Source: RGIG1902 sp034926865 (GTDB lineage Bacteria > Bacillota > Clostridia > Oscillospirales > Butyricicoccaceae). Taken from it: a stretch of DNA of 64,000 nt. The notes under the pieces are model-generated. The model saw only the letters and a program-made list of their open reading frames with translations. It did no database searches and was not told the DNA's origin. The stretch covers positions 62,001 to 126,000 of the forward strand of contig JAYFQP010000006.1 in the NCBI GenBank assembly GCA_034926865.1, written 5' to 3'. Position numbers and translations under genes: made by a program. The first letter of the stretch is position 1. The number at the start of each line of letters is the position of its first letter. Below, piece after piece: positions 41,842-52,000 of the stretch.

Positions 41842-42351
41842 ATGAAAAAGGTCATAGTTGTAATGGGATCCGATTCAGATCTTCAAGTTATGGAGGGCGC
41901 GATCAAGGTTCTGAGAAACTTTTCTGTCCCTTTTGATGTGAGGATAGTTTCCGCCCACAGAACTCCATCGGTGGCAGAGGAGCTTTCTAAAACTGCTGAA
42001 TCACAGGGCGCAGGCGTCATTATCGCTGCCGCAGGCAAAGCAGCACATCTTGCCGGCGTTCTTGCTGCAAATACGGTATTGCCTGTCATAGGCGTTCCAA
42101 TAAGGTCAAGCACGATGGACGGTATGGACAGTCTTCTTTCAACCGTTCAGATGCCCACAGGAGTACCCGTGGCGACGGTAGCCATCAACGGCGCCGAGAA
42201 TGCCGCGATATTGGCTGTGCAGATTCTTTCGATGTGTGAGCCGCGTCTTGTGGAGGCACTTAAAAAGCATAAGCACGATATGGAGAAAAAAGTCATTGAA
42301 AAAGACGAGTATATAAGAAAACAATACAGCATTATGGAGGTACAGATATGA
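41842..42351 (+). CDS. purE: N5-carboxyaminoimidazole ribonucleotide mutase, class I PurE
   Basis: 169 residues. Conserved VVMGSDSDLQVM, SAHRTP and the C-terminal MDSLLSTVQMPTGVPVATVA identify the purine carboxylation enzyme that gives CAIR. No purK is in the cluster, although class I PurE normally uses the product of PurK; it may lie elsewhere or be bypassed at high CO2. The start is ATG 41842 with GAGAGG upstream; a longer frame reaching 41782 lacks a site. First gene of the pur operon. Confidence 0.95.
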   Translation: MKKVIVVMGSDSDLQVMEGAIKVLRNFSVPFDVRIVSAHRTPSVAEELSKTAESQGAGVIIAAAGKAAHLAGVLAANTVLPVIGVPIRSSTMDGMDSLLSTVQMPTGVPVATVAINGAENAAILAVQILSMCEPRLVEALKKHKHDMEKKVIEKDEYIRKQYSIMEVQI

Positions 42352-43058
42352 AAAAGCTTGAGCAGGTATACGAGGGAAAGGCAAAGAAGGTTTTTGCCAC
42401 AGATGATCCGGAACTTTTTATCGTAGATTATAAGGATGATGCCACCGCATTCAACGGAGAAAAAAAGGGAACCATTGTCGGCAAGGGCGTTATAAATAAC
42501 AAAGTAACTAATTTCCTTATGCAGAAGCTTGAAAAGGAAGGCGTTCCCACACATTTTGTACAGCAGCTTTCCGATAGGGAGACACTAGTCAAAAAGGTAT
42601 CCATAGTACCTCTCGAGGTTATTATCCGAAACATCTCCGCGGGATCCTTTGCAAAGCGCTACGGGGTAGTTGAGGGCATAGTATTCGACGAGCCCACCAT
42701 AGAGTTTTCTTATAAGAACGATGATCTTGGCGATCCCCTTATCAACGATTATCACGCGCTTGCTCTTAAACTTGCCACCGTGGAAGAAATCGAGACTATC
42801 AAGAAATATGCTTTTGCCGTAAATAAGTTCCTCAAGGCTTTTATGAAGGATAACGGCATCGATCTTGTAGATTTCAAGCTTGAGTTCGGACGCCTCAGCA
42901 ACGGCACTATTGTGCTCGCGGACGAGATATCGCCGGATACCTGCCGTTTTTGGGACAGCAAGACTCATGAAAAACTTGATAAGGACCGTTTCCGCAGGGA
43001 CCTGGGACATGTAGAAGATGCATACCAGGAAATACTGCACAGGCTGATGGGAGAATAA
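42348..43058 (+). CDS. purC: Phosphoribosylaminoimidazole-succinocarboxamide (SAICAR) synthase
   Basis: 236 residues. The N-terminal YEGKAKKVFATDDPELFIVDYKD is the ATP-binding signature; PLEVIIRNISAGSFAKRYG and LADEISPDTCRFWDS are conserved substrate-binding blocks. It joins aspartate to CAIR with ATP. The start overlaps the purE stop (ATGA), giving coupled translation. Confidence 0.97.
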   Translation: MKKLEQVYEGKAKKVFATDDPELFIVDYKDDATAFNGEKKGTIVGKGVINNKVTNFLMQKLEKEGVPTHFVQQLSDRETLVKKVSIVPLEVIIRNISAGSFAKRYGVVEGIVFDEPTIEFSYKNDDLGDPLINDYHALALKLATVEEIETIKKYAFAVNKFLKAFMKDNGIDLVDFKLEFGRLSNGTIVLADEISPDTCRFWDSKTHEKLDKDRFRRDLGHVEDAYQEILHRLMGE

Positions 43059-43060
43059 AC

Positions 43061-44527
43061 TTGATCAAAGAAAAGGAATACTCGATCATAATAGATGAAG
43101 ACAGGCCATTTGACAAAGTTCACGAGGAATGTGGCGTTTTTGGCATAGTCTGCGGTAAGGATGAGCAATGTTTACCCGCATGGGAGGCATACCATGCGCT
43201 TTTCGCCCTGCAGCATAGGGGGCAGGAAAGCTGCGGTATAGCGGTAAACGACAGAGGAGTTCTTACGCTTCATAAAGACGTCGGGCTTGTGCCCGAAGTC
43301 TTTTCCTCAGAGATACTTGACAAAATGCCCGGACAGATGGCCATAGGCCATTGCCGCTACTCGACTACCGGAAGTTCTCTGCGTGAAAATGCCCAGCCAA
43401 TATTGGCTCGCCATATAAAGGGGACGTTGGCGCTGGCACATAACGGAAACCTTGTAAACGCAACTGAACTCCGCAAGGAGATAGAGCTTTCAGGCGGAAT
43501 ATTTCAAACGACTAACGACAGTGAGGTAATCGCTCATATGATAGTTCGAGAGCGCCTAAGCTCCAGCTCTATCGAAGAGGCGGTTTATAAATCTATGCAC
43601 AGAATCAAGGGTGCATATTCAATCGTTATTATGTCGCCCCGAAAGATGATCGCGGCTCGCGATCCCAACGGTTTCAGGCCCCTTTGCATAGGAAAGCGCG
43701 GGGAATCATATATTTTCGCTTCTGAGACATGCGCGCTTGACGCTCTGGGAGCTGAATTTGTCAGGGACATCGAGCCAGGCGAGATTGTCACCTGTATTGG
43801 CGGCGAACTGCATTCCACCTTCTGTCAGGACAAGGCGGATTCAACGACATGTATTTTTGAATATATTTATTTTGCAAGGCCGGACAGCGTTATTGACGGA
43901 GCTTCTGTAGAGATGGCACGTCAGGAATGTGGCAAATACCTTGCACAGACGTTCCCCGTAGATGCCGATATAGTTATCGGCGTGCCTGACAGTGGCATCC
44001 CGGCGGCAATAGGCTACAGCAAATATTCTGGCATACCATACGGCGTAGGACTTATTAAAAACAGGTATGTTGCCAGAACATTTATTCAGCCGACACAGGA
44101 GATGCGCGAAAGGGCAGTAAAAATAAAACTCAACGCCCTTGCTACAGCGGTAAAGGGTCAAAGGGTAATAATGGTGGATGACTCTATCGTCAGAGGTACC
44201 ACCTGTGCCAGAATAGTTAGGCTTCTTAAGGAGGCCGGGGCCACCGAGGTTCATGTGAGGGTGTCTTCTCCTCCGTTCCTGTTTCCATGCTACTTTGGAA
44301 CTGACGTTCCTGATAAAGAGAATCTTATAGCACATAACCGCACCATTGAGGAAATGCGCGATATCATAGGAGCTGATTCTCTTGGCTTCCTTCCTATCGA
44401 GGCTACGCGCAAGCTGGCGCCTTCTGCCAGATGTGGCTTCTGCGATGCCTGTTTCAGCGGTAATTACCCCATTCCGGTGCCCGAAAAGGTTGAAAAAAAT
44501 CCATTTGAACAGAGGTTGGAAATATGA
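43061..44527 (+). CDS. purF: Amidophosphoribosyltransferase
   Basis: 488 residues. It catalyses the committed step PRPP + Gln to phosphoribosylamine. After a short propeptide the catalytic Cys24 begins the Ntn glutaminase (HEECGVFGI). The PRPP-binding loop is VIMVDDSIVRGTT. Cysteines including CIFEYIYF and CGFCDACFSG fit the Fe-S-containing Bacillus-type enzyme. The start is TTG at 43061, since no ATG or GTG suits the propeptide; GGGAG lies upstream. Confidence 0.96.
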   Translation: MIKEKEYSIIIDEDRPFDKVHEECGVFGIVCGKDEQCLPAWEAYHALFALQHRGQESCGIAVNDRGVLTLHKDVGLVPEVFSSEILDKMPGQMAIGHCRYSTTGSSLRENAQPILARHIKGTLALAHNGNLVNATELRKEIELSGGIFQTTNDSEVIAHMIVRERLSSSSIEEAVYKSMHRIKGAYSIVIMSPRKMIAARDPNGFRPLCIGKRGESYIFASETCALDALGAEFVRDIEPGEIVTCIGGELHSTFCQDKADSTTCIFEYIYFARPDSVIDGASVEMARQECGKYLAQTFPVDADIVIGVPDSGIPAAIGYSKYSGIPYGVGLIKNRYVARTFIQPTQEMRERAVKIKLNALATAVKGQRVIMVDDSIVRGTTCARIVRLLKEAGATEVHVRVSSPPFLFPCYFGTDVPDKENLIAHNRTIEEMRDIIGADSLGFLPIEATRKLAPSARCGFCDACFSGNYPIPVPEKVEKNPFEQRLEI

Positions 44528-45561
44528 GCCATAACGACAGCCACAGCGAAAGCTATGCTAAGGCCGGCGTAGATGTGACGGCCGGATATGATACAGTAAA
44601 AAAAATAAAGCCTATGGTGGAAAGCACTTATATTCCCGGCGTGATAGGCTCAATAGGCGGGTTCGGCGGCATGTTTGCCCCTGATGTCACGGGGATGAAG
44701 CAGCCGGTGCTGGTTTCGGGCGCCGACGGCGTTGGGACAAAGCTCAGGATAGCTTTTGCACTTAACAAGCACGATACCGTCGGGATTGACTGCGTGGCAA
44801 TGTGTGTAAACGATATTGCATGTTCGGGGGCGAAGCCCATCTTTTTCCTTGATTATCTTGCAGTTGGCAAGCTGGATCCCTCGGTAGCCGCTGATATAGT
44901 ATCAGGCGTTGCCGAAGGTTGCCGCCAGGCAGGATGCGCCCTTGTTGGAGGGGAAACTGCTGAAATGCCCGGCTTTTACCCTGTTGGTGAATACGATCTT
45001 GCAGGATTTGCCGTAGGAATAGTAGACAGGGATCAGATGCTTGAGGAAAGTCTTCTTAAAGAAGGCGATGTTCTTATTGGCGTTGCATCCTCGGGGATGC
45101 ACTCGAACGGGTTCTCCCTTGCAAGAAAGGTTTTGGGAGATGATGTAGAGAGTCTTTCTGCACCGCTTGGGGATAGCACAGTTGGACATGCTCTGCTGAC
45201 ACCCACAAAGATATATGTTAAAACACTTGAAGCTGTAAGAAATGTATGCGAGATAAAGTCTGTCGCGCATATCACGGGGGGAGGCTGGTATGAGAATATT
45301 CCAAGAGCGCTGCCCGAGAATATAACGGCAAGGCTCTATAAAAATGCTCTGCCTGTGCCCGCTGTTTTTAAGACTATTATGGAGAAGGGCAATATACCTG
45401 AAAGGGATATGTACAATACCTTTAATATGGGTGTTGGGCTTGTAATAGGCGTAGCTCCTGAATATAAGGAAAAGGTTCTTGCCGCTATTGAAAAAGCAGG
45501 GGAGAAAGCTGCTGTGCTCGGCGAGTGTGTCAAGGGCGAAAAGGGAATAGAAATATGCTGA
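44524..45561 (+). CDS. purM: Phosphoribosylformylglycinamidine cyclo-ligase (AIR synthase)
   Basis: 345 residues with the PurM signature segments AGVDVTAGYDTVKKIKP, SGADGVGTKLRIAF, CVNDIACSGAKPIFFLDY and GGETAEMPGFY. It closes the imidazole ring of FGAM with ATP. Overlaps the purF stop by four bases (ATGA). Confidence 0.97.
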   Translation: MSHNDSHSESYAKAGVDVTAGYDTVKKIKPMVESTYIPGVIGSIGGFGGMFAPDVTGMKQPVLVSGADGVGTKLRIAFALNKHDTVGIDCVAMCVNDIACSGAKPIFFLDYLAVGKLDPSVAADIVSGVAEGCRQAGCALVGGETAEMPGFYPVGEYDLAGFAVGIVDRDQMLEESLLKEGDVLIGVASSGMHSNGFSLARKVLGDDVESLSAPLGDSTVGHALLTPTKIYVKTLEAVRNVCEIKSVAHITGGGWYENIPRALPENITARLYKNALPVPAVFKTIMEKGNIPERDMYNTFNMGVGLVIGVAPEYKEKVLAAIEKAGEKAAVLGECVKGEKGIEIC

Positions 45562-46181
45562 AAATAGCGGTTTTCGTGTCAGGGGGAGGAACAAATCTTC
45601 AGGCACTTATAGACTGCCAGCAGAAAGACGGGCTTGGCGGCGGTGAAATAACCGCCGTCATCTCCTCAAAAAGGGATGCCTATGCCCTGGAGAGGGCTGA
45701 AAACGCAGGGATAAAAGGATATTATGTGTCCGCTAAAGGGCTTTCAGCAGATGAATATGGGCAAAAGCTTATTGAGCTGCTCGAAAGAGAGATACAGCCA
45801 GATCTTATAGTTTTGGCGGGATTTCTCAAGGTGCTCAGCCCATCTTTCTGCGAGCGCTATAAAGGCAGGATGATAAATATACATCCCGCGCTCATTCCCT
45901 CTTTTTGCGGGGATGGCATGTATGGCCTGAAGGTTCATGAGGCTGCTATTGAAAAGGGAGTGAAGGTCAGCGGGGCCACTGTGCATTTTGTAGACGTTGT
46001 TACAGATGGAGGGCCCATAATCCTTCAAAAGGCCGTAGAGGTCATGGATAGTGATACGCCCGAAAGCCTGCAGAAGCGGATAATGGAGGAAGCAGAACAC
46101 ATTCTTCTTCCAAAAGCCGTAAGGCTTTATTGTGCAGGGGCGCTAAAGATAGAAAATGGCAGAGTAAGGATAACTAAATAA
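45555..46181 (+). CDS. purN: Phosphoribosylglycinamide formyltransferase (10-formyl-THF dependent)
   Basis: 208 residues. FVSGGGTNLQALID binds phosphoribosylglycinamide, INIHPALIPSF contains the catalytic Asn-His pair, and VSGATVHFVDVVTDGGPII carries the conserved HxVD-type Asp. The start ATG 45555 overlaps the purM stop. A longer upstream frame is only purM overlap. Confidence 0.96.
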   Translation: MLKIAVFVSGGGTNLQALIDCQQKDGLGGGEITAVISSKRDAYALERAENAGIKGYYVSAKGLSADEYGQKLIELLEREIQPDLIVLAGFLKVLSPSFCERYKGRMINIHPALIPSFCGDGMYGLKVHEAAIEKGVKVSGATVHFVDVVTDGGPIILQKAVEVMDSDTPESLQKRIMEEAEHILLPKAVRLYCAGALKIENGRVRITK

Positions 46182-46203
46182 TTTTCACCGGAGGTATAAT
46201 GAT

Positions 46204-47736
46204 ATGAAAAGCGCGCTTATTAGCGTTTCTGATAAAACAGGCGTCCTGGAGTTCGCCTTGGGGCTTGAAAAGCTGGGGTACCGTATACTTTCCACAGGAG
46301 GAACCGCAAAGGCTTTAAGAGATGGCGGGGCAGCCGTCACTGATGTTTCAGAGATAACGGGTTTTCCCGAATGCCTTGACGGGAGAGTAAAGACTCTTCA
46401 TCCGGCAGTACATGGCGGAATTCTTGCAATGCGCTCCCGCCCTGAGCATATGGAGCAGCTTAAAAAGCTGGGTATTGACACAATTGATATCGTGGCTATA
46501 AATCTCTATCCTTTTAAGGCTACAATTTCAAAAGAGAACGTAGCGCTTGAGGAAGCGATAGAGAATATCGATATAGGCGGGCCCACAATGCTAAGAGCAG
46601 CCGCGAAGAATTGGCAGGATGTATGCGTTGTGACAGACAACCATGATTATCAGCCTCTTCTCGAGGCTCTTCAAAACGGGGGAGCCACAAGAGAGCAAAA
46701 ATTTGCTTGGGCTCAGAAGGTCTTTGAGCATACGGCAAATTATGATACCATGATAGCCCGTTATCTTGCAGGCAAGGAGGGGCTTGTTTTTCCTGAGGTT
46801 ATTTCTTATACCTATGAGAAGGCACAGGATCTGCGCTATGGAGAGAATCCCCATCAGCAAGGCGCGTTCTATAAGGATGGTCTTGTAAAACGAGGAACAT
46901 TGGCTCAGGCAAAGCAGCTTCATGGCAAGGAACTTTCCTTTAACAATATCAATGATACGGCGGCAGCAATAGCTCTTTTGAAAGAGTATGACGGACAGAT
47001 CGCGGCCGTTGGAGTAAAGCATGCTAACCCCTGTGGCTGCGGCATCGGCAATAATCTGCTTGAAGCTTACACAAGGGCATACGACAGTGACCCTGTCTCA
47101 ATATACGGAGGGATAGTCGCGGTCAACACAGAGGTAGACGGAGATACTGCCAAGAAGCTGGCAGAAATATTCCTTGAAGTCATAGTTGCTCCTTCGTTCA
47201 GCCCTGAAGCCCTCGCGATACTTGAAAAGAAGAAGAATATCCGTCTTTTGGAGCTCGAGGGGTGCGGAGAGAAAAGCCGTGATGCTTTTGATATGAAAAA
47301 GATAGACGGCGGCCTTCTTGTGCAGACCAGAGACAGCGAAAGCGGCCTTGGAGATTATAAGGTGGTCACAAAGAGAATGCCCACCGCAAGTGAGTTGGAG
47401 GCTATGGCCTTTGGCTGGAAGGTTGTAAAGCACACCCGTTCAAACGCTATTGTACTGACAAACGAAAATGCTTCTTTGGGCGTAGGCCCTGGACAGACCA
47501 ACCGGATAACAGCCCTTGAGCTGGCGATAAAATATGCCGGAGACAGAGCAAAAGGCAGCGTTATGGCTTCCGATGCATATCTGCCGTTTGACGATTGCGT
47601 GAAAGCAGCTGCCGCAGCAGGAGTAACAGCTATTGTACAGCCCGGCGGATCGATAAGAGATGAAGATTCTATCAAGGCCTGCGATGAATACGGTATTGCT
47701 ATGATATTTACAGGGATGCGCCATTTTAAGCATTGA
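46204..47736 (+). CDS. purH: Bifunctional AICAR formyltransferase / IMP cyclohydrolase
   Basis: 510 residues. The N-terminal ~190 residues form the IMP cyclohydrolase domain (SVSDKTGVLEFALGL, STGGTAKAL, GRVKTLHPAVHGGIL). The C-terminal part is the AICAR transformylase domain (RYGENPHQQGAFY, KQLHGKELSFNNIND, VKHANPCGCGI). It carries out the last two steps to IMP. The ATG follows CCGGAGG. Confidence 0.97.
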   Translation: MKSALISVSDKTGVLEFALGLEKLGYRILSTGGTAKALRDGGAAVTDVSEITGFPECLDGRVKTLHPAVHGGILAMRSRPEHMEQLKKLGIDTIDIVAINLYPFKATISKENVALEEAIENIDIGGPTMLRAAAKNWQDVCVVTDNHDYQPLLEALQNGGATREQKFAWAQKVFEHTANYDTMIARYLAGKEGLVFPEVISYTYEKAQDLRYGENPHQQGAFYKDGLVKRGTLAQAKQLHGKELSFNNINDTAAAIALLKEYDGQIAAVGVKHANPCGCGIGNNLLEAYTRAYDSDPVSIYGGIVAVNTEVDGDTAKKLAEIFLEVIVAPSFSPEALAILEKKKNIRLLELEGCGEKSRDAFDMKKIDGGLLVQTRDSESGLGDYKVVTKRMPTASELEAMAFGWKVVKHTRSNAIVLTNENASLGVGPGQTNRITALELAIKYAGDRAKGSVMASDAYLPFDDCVKAAAAAGVTAIVQPGGSIRDEDSIKACDEYGIAMIFTGMRHFKH

Positions 47737-47765
47737 TTCGTTTGAGTATTTAGGAGATTTTATTG

Positions 47766-49034
47766 ATGAAGATACTTGTTATAGGAGGCGGTGGCAGAGA
47801 GCATGCCGTTGCCAAAGCACTTGCAAAAAATGTTGCTGTTGAAAAAATATGGGTTGCCCCCGGTAATGGAGGCACGGCCTCTTTTTGTGAAAATCTGAAT
47901 ATAGCCGCAACTGATCTTAAGGGAGTACTTGATTTTTGCCTTGAGAAGAGGCCGGACTTTGTTGTTGTAACTCCTGATGATCCCCTGGCCCTTGGCATGG
48001 TCGATTTGCTAGAGGATAATGATATCCCTTGCTTTGGGCCAAGGAAGGCTGCTGCAAGGCTTGAGTGGTCAAAGAGCTATGCTAAGGAGTTTATGGGGAA
48101 ATATAACATACCTACGGCCAAGTGCCATGTTTGCGAGGATGCAAAGGCCGCTAAAGCGTATGTGAAAAAGTGCCAGATACCGATCGTTCTTAAAGCGGAC
48201 GGGCTTGCCCAGGGAAAAGGCGTGGTTGTGGCTCTTACAAGAGAAGAAGCTGTGGCTGCACAGGCTCAGCTGTCATACGGCAGAAATGATCAGGTTATGG
48301 TGTTTGAAGAGATGCTGACAGGGCCTGAGGTTTCCATCCTTTGCTTTACCGACGGCAAGACGATAGTACCAATGCCTGCAGCTCAGGATCATAAACGCGC
48401 TTATGACGGAGACAAGGGCCCAAATACAGGCGGAATGGGGGCATATTCACCTGTTTCGGCATACACAGAAGAGCTTTCAGAAAGATGTATGCGGGAGATA
48501 TTCCTTCCCACTATAAGGGGAATGGAGCAGGAGGGAACGCCTTTTAAAGGTGTTCTTTATTTCAGCCTTATGCTTACAGAGAAGGGCCCCAAGGTTATAG
48601 AGTATAATGCGCGTTTCGGCGATCCGGAAACCCAGGTAGTTCTTCCGCTTTTGAACGCGGATCTGCTCAATATCATGATTGCCGTAAGGTCAGAAAAGCT
48701 TGATAAGGCCAAAATAAAGTTTCTTGATAATTATTCTGCCTGTGTCGTTATGGCAAGCGGGGGATATCCTTCAGCCTATGAAAAGGGCAAGCTTATATGC
48801 GGAATAGAAGAAGCCGGACATTTTGGAACAGTGTACCATGCTGGCACGAAGAAAACCTTTGATGGCAGCTTTGTGACATCAGGAGGCAGGGTCTTATGTG
48901 TTTCTTCGTTGGGAAGAAGCCTGCGCCAGGCGCTGCGAAACTGCTACCGTGGGGTCGAGACTATAAGGTTCGAGGGCGCTTATTACCGCAGAGATATCGG
49001 CAGTAAGGATGCCGCCATTGTGAGGGAGGAATAA
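47766..49034 (+). CDS. purD: Phosphoribosylamine-glycine ligase (GAR synthetase)
   Basis: 422 residues of the ATP-grasp fold: VIGGGGREHAVAKALAKN at the N-terminus, IVLKADGLAQGKGVVVA for ATP, EEMLTGPEVSILCFTDG, and EYNARFGDPETQ with metal-binding residues. The start is ATG 47766 with AGGAG nine bases upstream; a TTG three bases earlier is possible. Confidence 0.97.
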   Translation: MKILVIGGGGREHAVAKALAKNVAVEKIWVAPGNGGTASFCENLNIAATDLKGVLDFCLEKRPDFVVVTPDDPLALGMVDLLEDNDIPCFGPRKAAARLEWSKSYAKEFMGKYNIPTAKCHVCEDAKAAKAYVKKCQIPIVLKADGLAQGKGVVVALTREEAVAAQAQLSYGRNDQVMVFEEMLTGPEVSILCFTDGKTIVPMPAAQDHKRAYDGDKGPNTGGMGAYSPVSAYTEELSERCMREIFLPTIRGMEQEGTPFKGVLYFSLMLTEKGPKVIEYNARFGDPETQVVLPLLNADLLNIMIAVRSEKLDKAKIKFLDNYSACVVMASGGYPSAYEKGKLICGIEEAGHFGTVYHAGTKKTFDGSFVTSGGRVLCVSSLGRSLRQALRNCYRGVETIRFEGAYYRRDIGSKDAAIVREE

Positions 49035-49035
49035 C

Positions 49036-52000
49036 ATGGCAAAGGTTTTCAGATGCTATACTGAAAAACGGCAGGGGTTCGACATAGAGGCGAAAGGTCT
49101 TCTTTCGCGTCTTAGAAGTGAAGAGGGAATAGACTGCCTTGAAAAAGTCAGGATATTAAACCGGTACGACTGTCAGGGAATAGATGAGCAGACTTATCAG
49201 CTTGCCTGTGAGGGCGTTTTTTCCGAGCCTGCCTGCGACGAAGTATATCATGAGGAGCTGCCTTTTGAGGGTGACTGGACTCTTATAGTCGAGGCGCTGC
49301 CCGGGCAGTTTGATATGAGGGCAGATTCATGCCGACAGTGCATAGCCCTTATGACCAGAGGCGAGCGCCCCCTTGTTAAAAATGCCGTAATGTACGTTTT
49401 TTACGGTAATCTGTCAGATGAAGATAAGTTAAAGATATCAAAGAGCCTTATTAACCCCGTTGAAAGCCGAGAAGCTTCAGAGAAAAAACCTGAGAGTCTT
49501 GAAGATAGCTATCCTCAGCCTGAGGCGGTTCCCTATCTTACTGATCTGATGGCGGAAGCAGATCTTGATAGTTATATAGAGAGATACGGTCTTGCGATGG
49601 ACAGCGCTGACCTTGACTTTCTGCGGGAGTATTTCAAGGGCGAGGGCAGAGCCCCCAGTCTGACTGAGCTCAGAATGATAGATACCTATTGGTCTGATCA
49701 TTGCAGGCATACTACTTTTCTCACACATCTTGACGACATTAAAATCGATGATGAAAAGGTAAAGGCGGCATATGACAGCTACCTTGAGGGAAGGCGCTTT
49801 GTTTACGGTGATAAGGCCAAGGCACGCCCCGTAACACTTATGGATATTGCCACAGCAGGAGCAAAGGTGCTGAAAAAGCAGGGGTATCTGGCTAACCTCG
49901 ACGAAAGCGAAGAGATAAATGCCTGCTCCATAAAGATAAAGGCCGATGTTGACGGCACGGAAGAGCCTTGGCTTTTGATGTATAAAAATGAGACGCACAA
50001 TCATCCCACTGAGATAGAGCCCTTCGGCGGCGCTGCAACATGCCTTGGAGGGGCGATAAGAGATCCTCTTTCCGGCAGGGCTTATGTATATCAGGCAATG
50101 AGGGTTACAGGAGCCGGTGATCCTAACACCCCTCTTTCTGAGACTCTGGAGAACAAGCTTCCACAGAGGACTATATGCCGTAAAGCCGCTCAGGGCTACA
50201 GCTCATACGGAAATCAGATAGGGCTTTCGACAGGTCTTGTTTCTGAGCTTTACCATCCCGGATATGTGGCCAAGCGCCTCGAGACAGGCGCTGTTGTTGC
50301 CGCAGCTCCGGAGAGCAATGTAGTGAGAAAAGTCCCTGAACCTGGAGATGTAATAGTGCTTTTGGGCGGTAAAACGGGACGAGACGGCTGCGGCGGGGCT
50401 ACAGGCTCTTCAAAGAGCCATAGCAGCGAGAGCCTTGAAAGCTGCGGGGCCGAGGTGCAGAAGGGCAACGCCCCAGAAGAACGCAAAATACAGCGCTTAT
50501 TTAGAAACGGCGAAGCAACAAGGATGATAAAGCGCTGCAACGATTTTGGCGCGGGCGGTGTATCAGTAGCCATAGGTGAGCTTGCCGATGGGCTTGATAT
50601 AGATCTTGATATGGTGCCCAAGAAATATGACGGGCTTGACGGAACTGAGCTTGCCATAAGCGAGTCACAGGAAAGAATGGCTGTCGTACTGGCCCCTGAA
50701 GACGTAGAAAAGTTTATAGCTCTTGCCGCTGGCGAGAATCTTGAAACAGCTATTGTGGCTCATGTAACAGAATTGCCAAGGCTTAAAATGAGATGGCGCG
50801 GAGAGATGATTTGCGATATTTCACGTGAGTTTTTGAACTCCAACGGGGCAGAAAAGCATGCTTCCATATTTGTTCCAAAACAGGATATAAAGAATGTCGA
50901 GCTTCCCAGCGGCGATATTGCAAAGGCTGTAATTGACCGTCTCAGTCATGAGAGCGTATGCTTGCAGAAGGGCCTTGGAACAAGATTTGACGGGTCAATA
51001 GGCGCAGCTTCTGTTCTGATGCCATATGGCGGCAAAAATCAGCTTACACCCACACAGGTAATGGCTGCTAAACTCCCTGTACTTGATGGGGAGACGAATA
51101 CAGCTTCTGTTATGGCCTATGGCTTTGATCCTTATCTGATGGAGCAAAGCCCATTTAAGGGGGCTATGCTGTCTGTAGTATCCTCGGCGTCAAAGCTCGT
51201 ATCAGCGGGTTGTGACCCCAGCGGAGTATACCTGAGCCTTCAGGAGTTCTTTGAAAAGCCCAACCATATGCCAGAGAGGATGGGTAAGCCATTTGCGGCT
51301 CTATTGGGAGCATATGAGGCACAGCAGGCTCTAAAGATGGCAGCTATCGGCGGGAAAGATTCGATGAGTGGTACTTTCAATGATATTGATGTTCCTCCTA
51401 CCCTTATTTCCTTTGCGATAACCACTCAGAGCGCGGGAGATATACTTTCTCCGGAGTTCAAGGAGAAGGGCAGCCATGTTTATTATTTTGAATGCCCCGA
51501 GGATATAGAAAAGGTATCCGCGTTCCTTGAAGAAATGTATAGCTTTACTCAGAGCGGAAGAGTGCTTTCGGCTTGGTCGGTTACAGCCGGTGGTATTATT
51601 GAGGGCATATGCAAGATGGCCATAGGCAATGATATCGGTTTTAGGCTGGATGATGGTTTTGATGAGCGCTGCCTCTTCGGCGGCAGCTTCGGCAGTATCA
51701 TTGCCGAGGTCGACGGCGAATGTGAGGGCTTGATGCTTGGACGTACAGGAGGAAAAACCATAGAGCTCAAGACGGCTGAGATATCGCTTCAGACCGTCAA
51801 AAATGTCCTTATGGATACGCTTGAGCCTATTTATTCCACAAAGACGTCTCAACAGCCGAGGGAAGTTCCGACCTATAGCCATAAAGTAAGGCCTCAAAAG
51901 GCTATGACCAAGGTCGCCGCACCTCAGGCTGTTATACCGGTTTTCCCAGGCACTAACTGTGAATATGACACGCAAAAGGCTATCGAGCGCGCTGGGGGCA

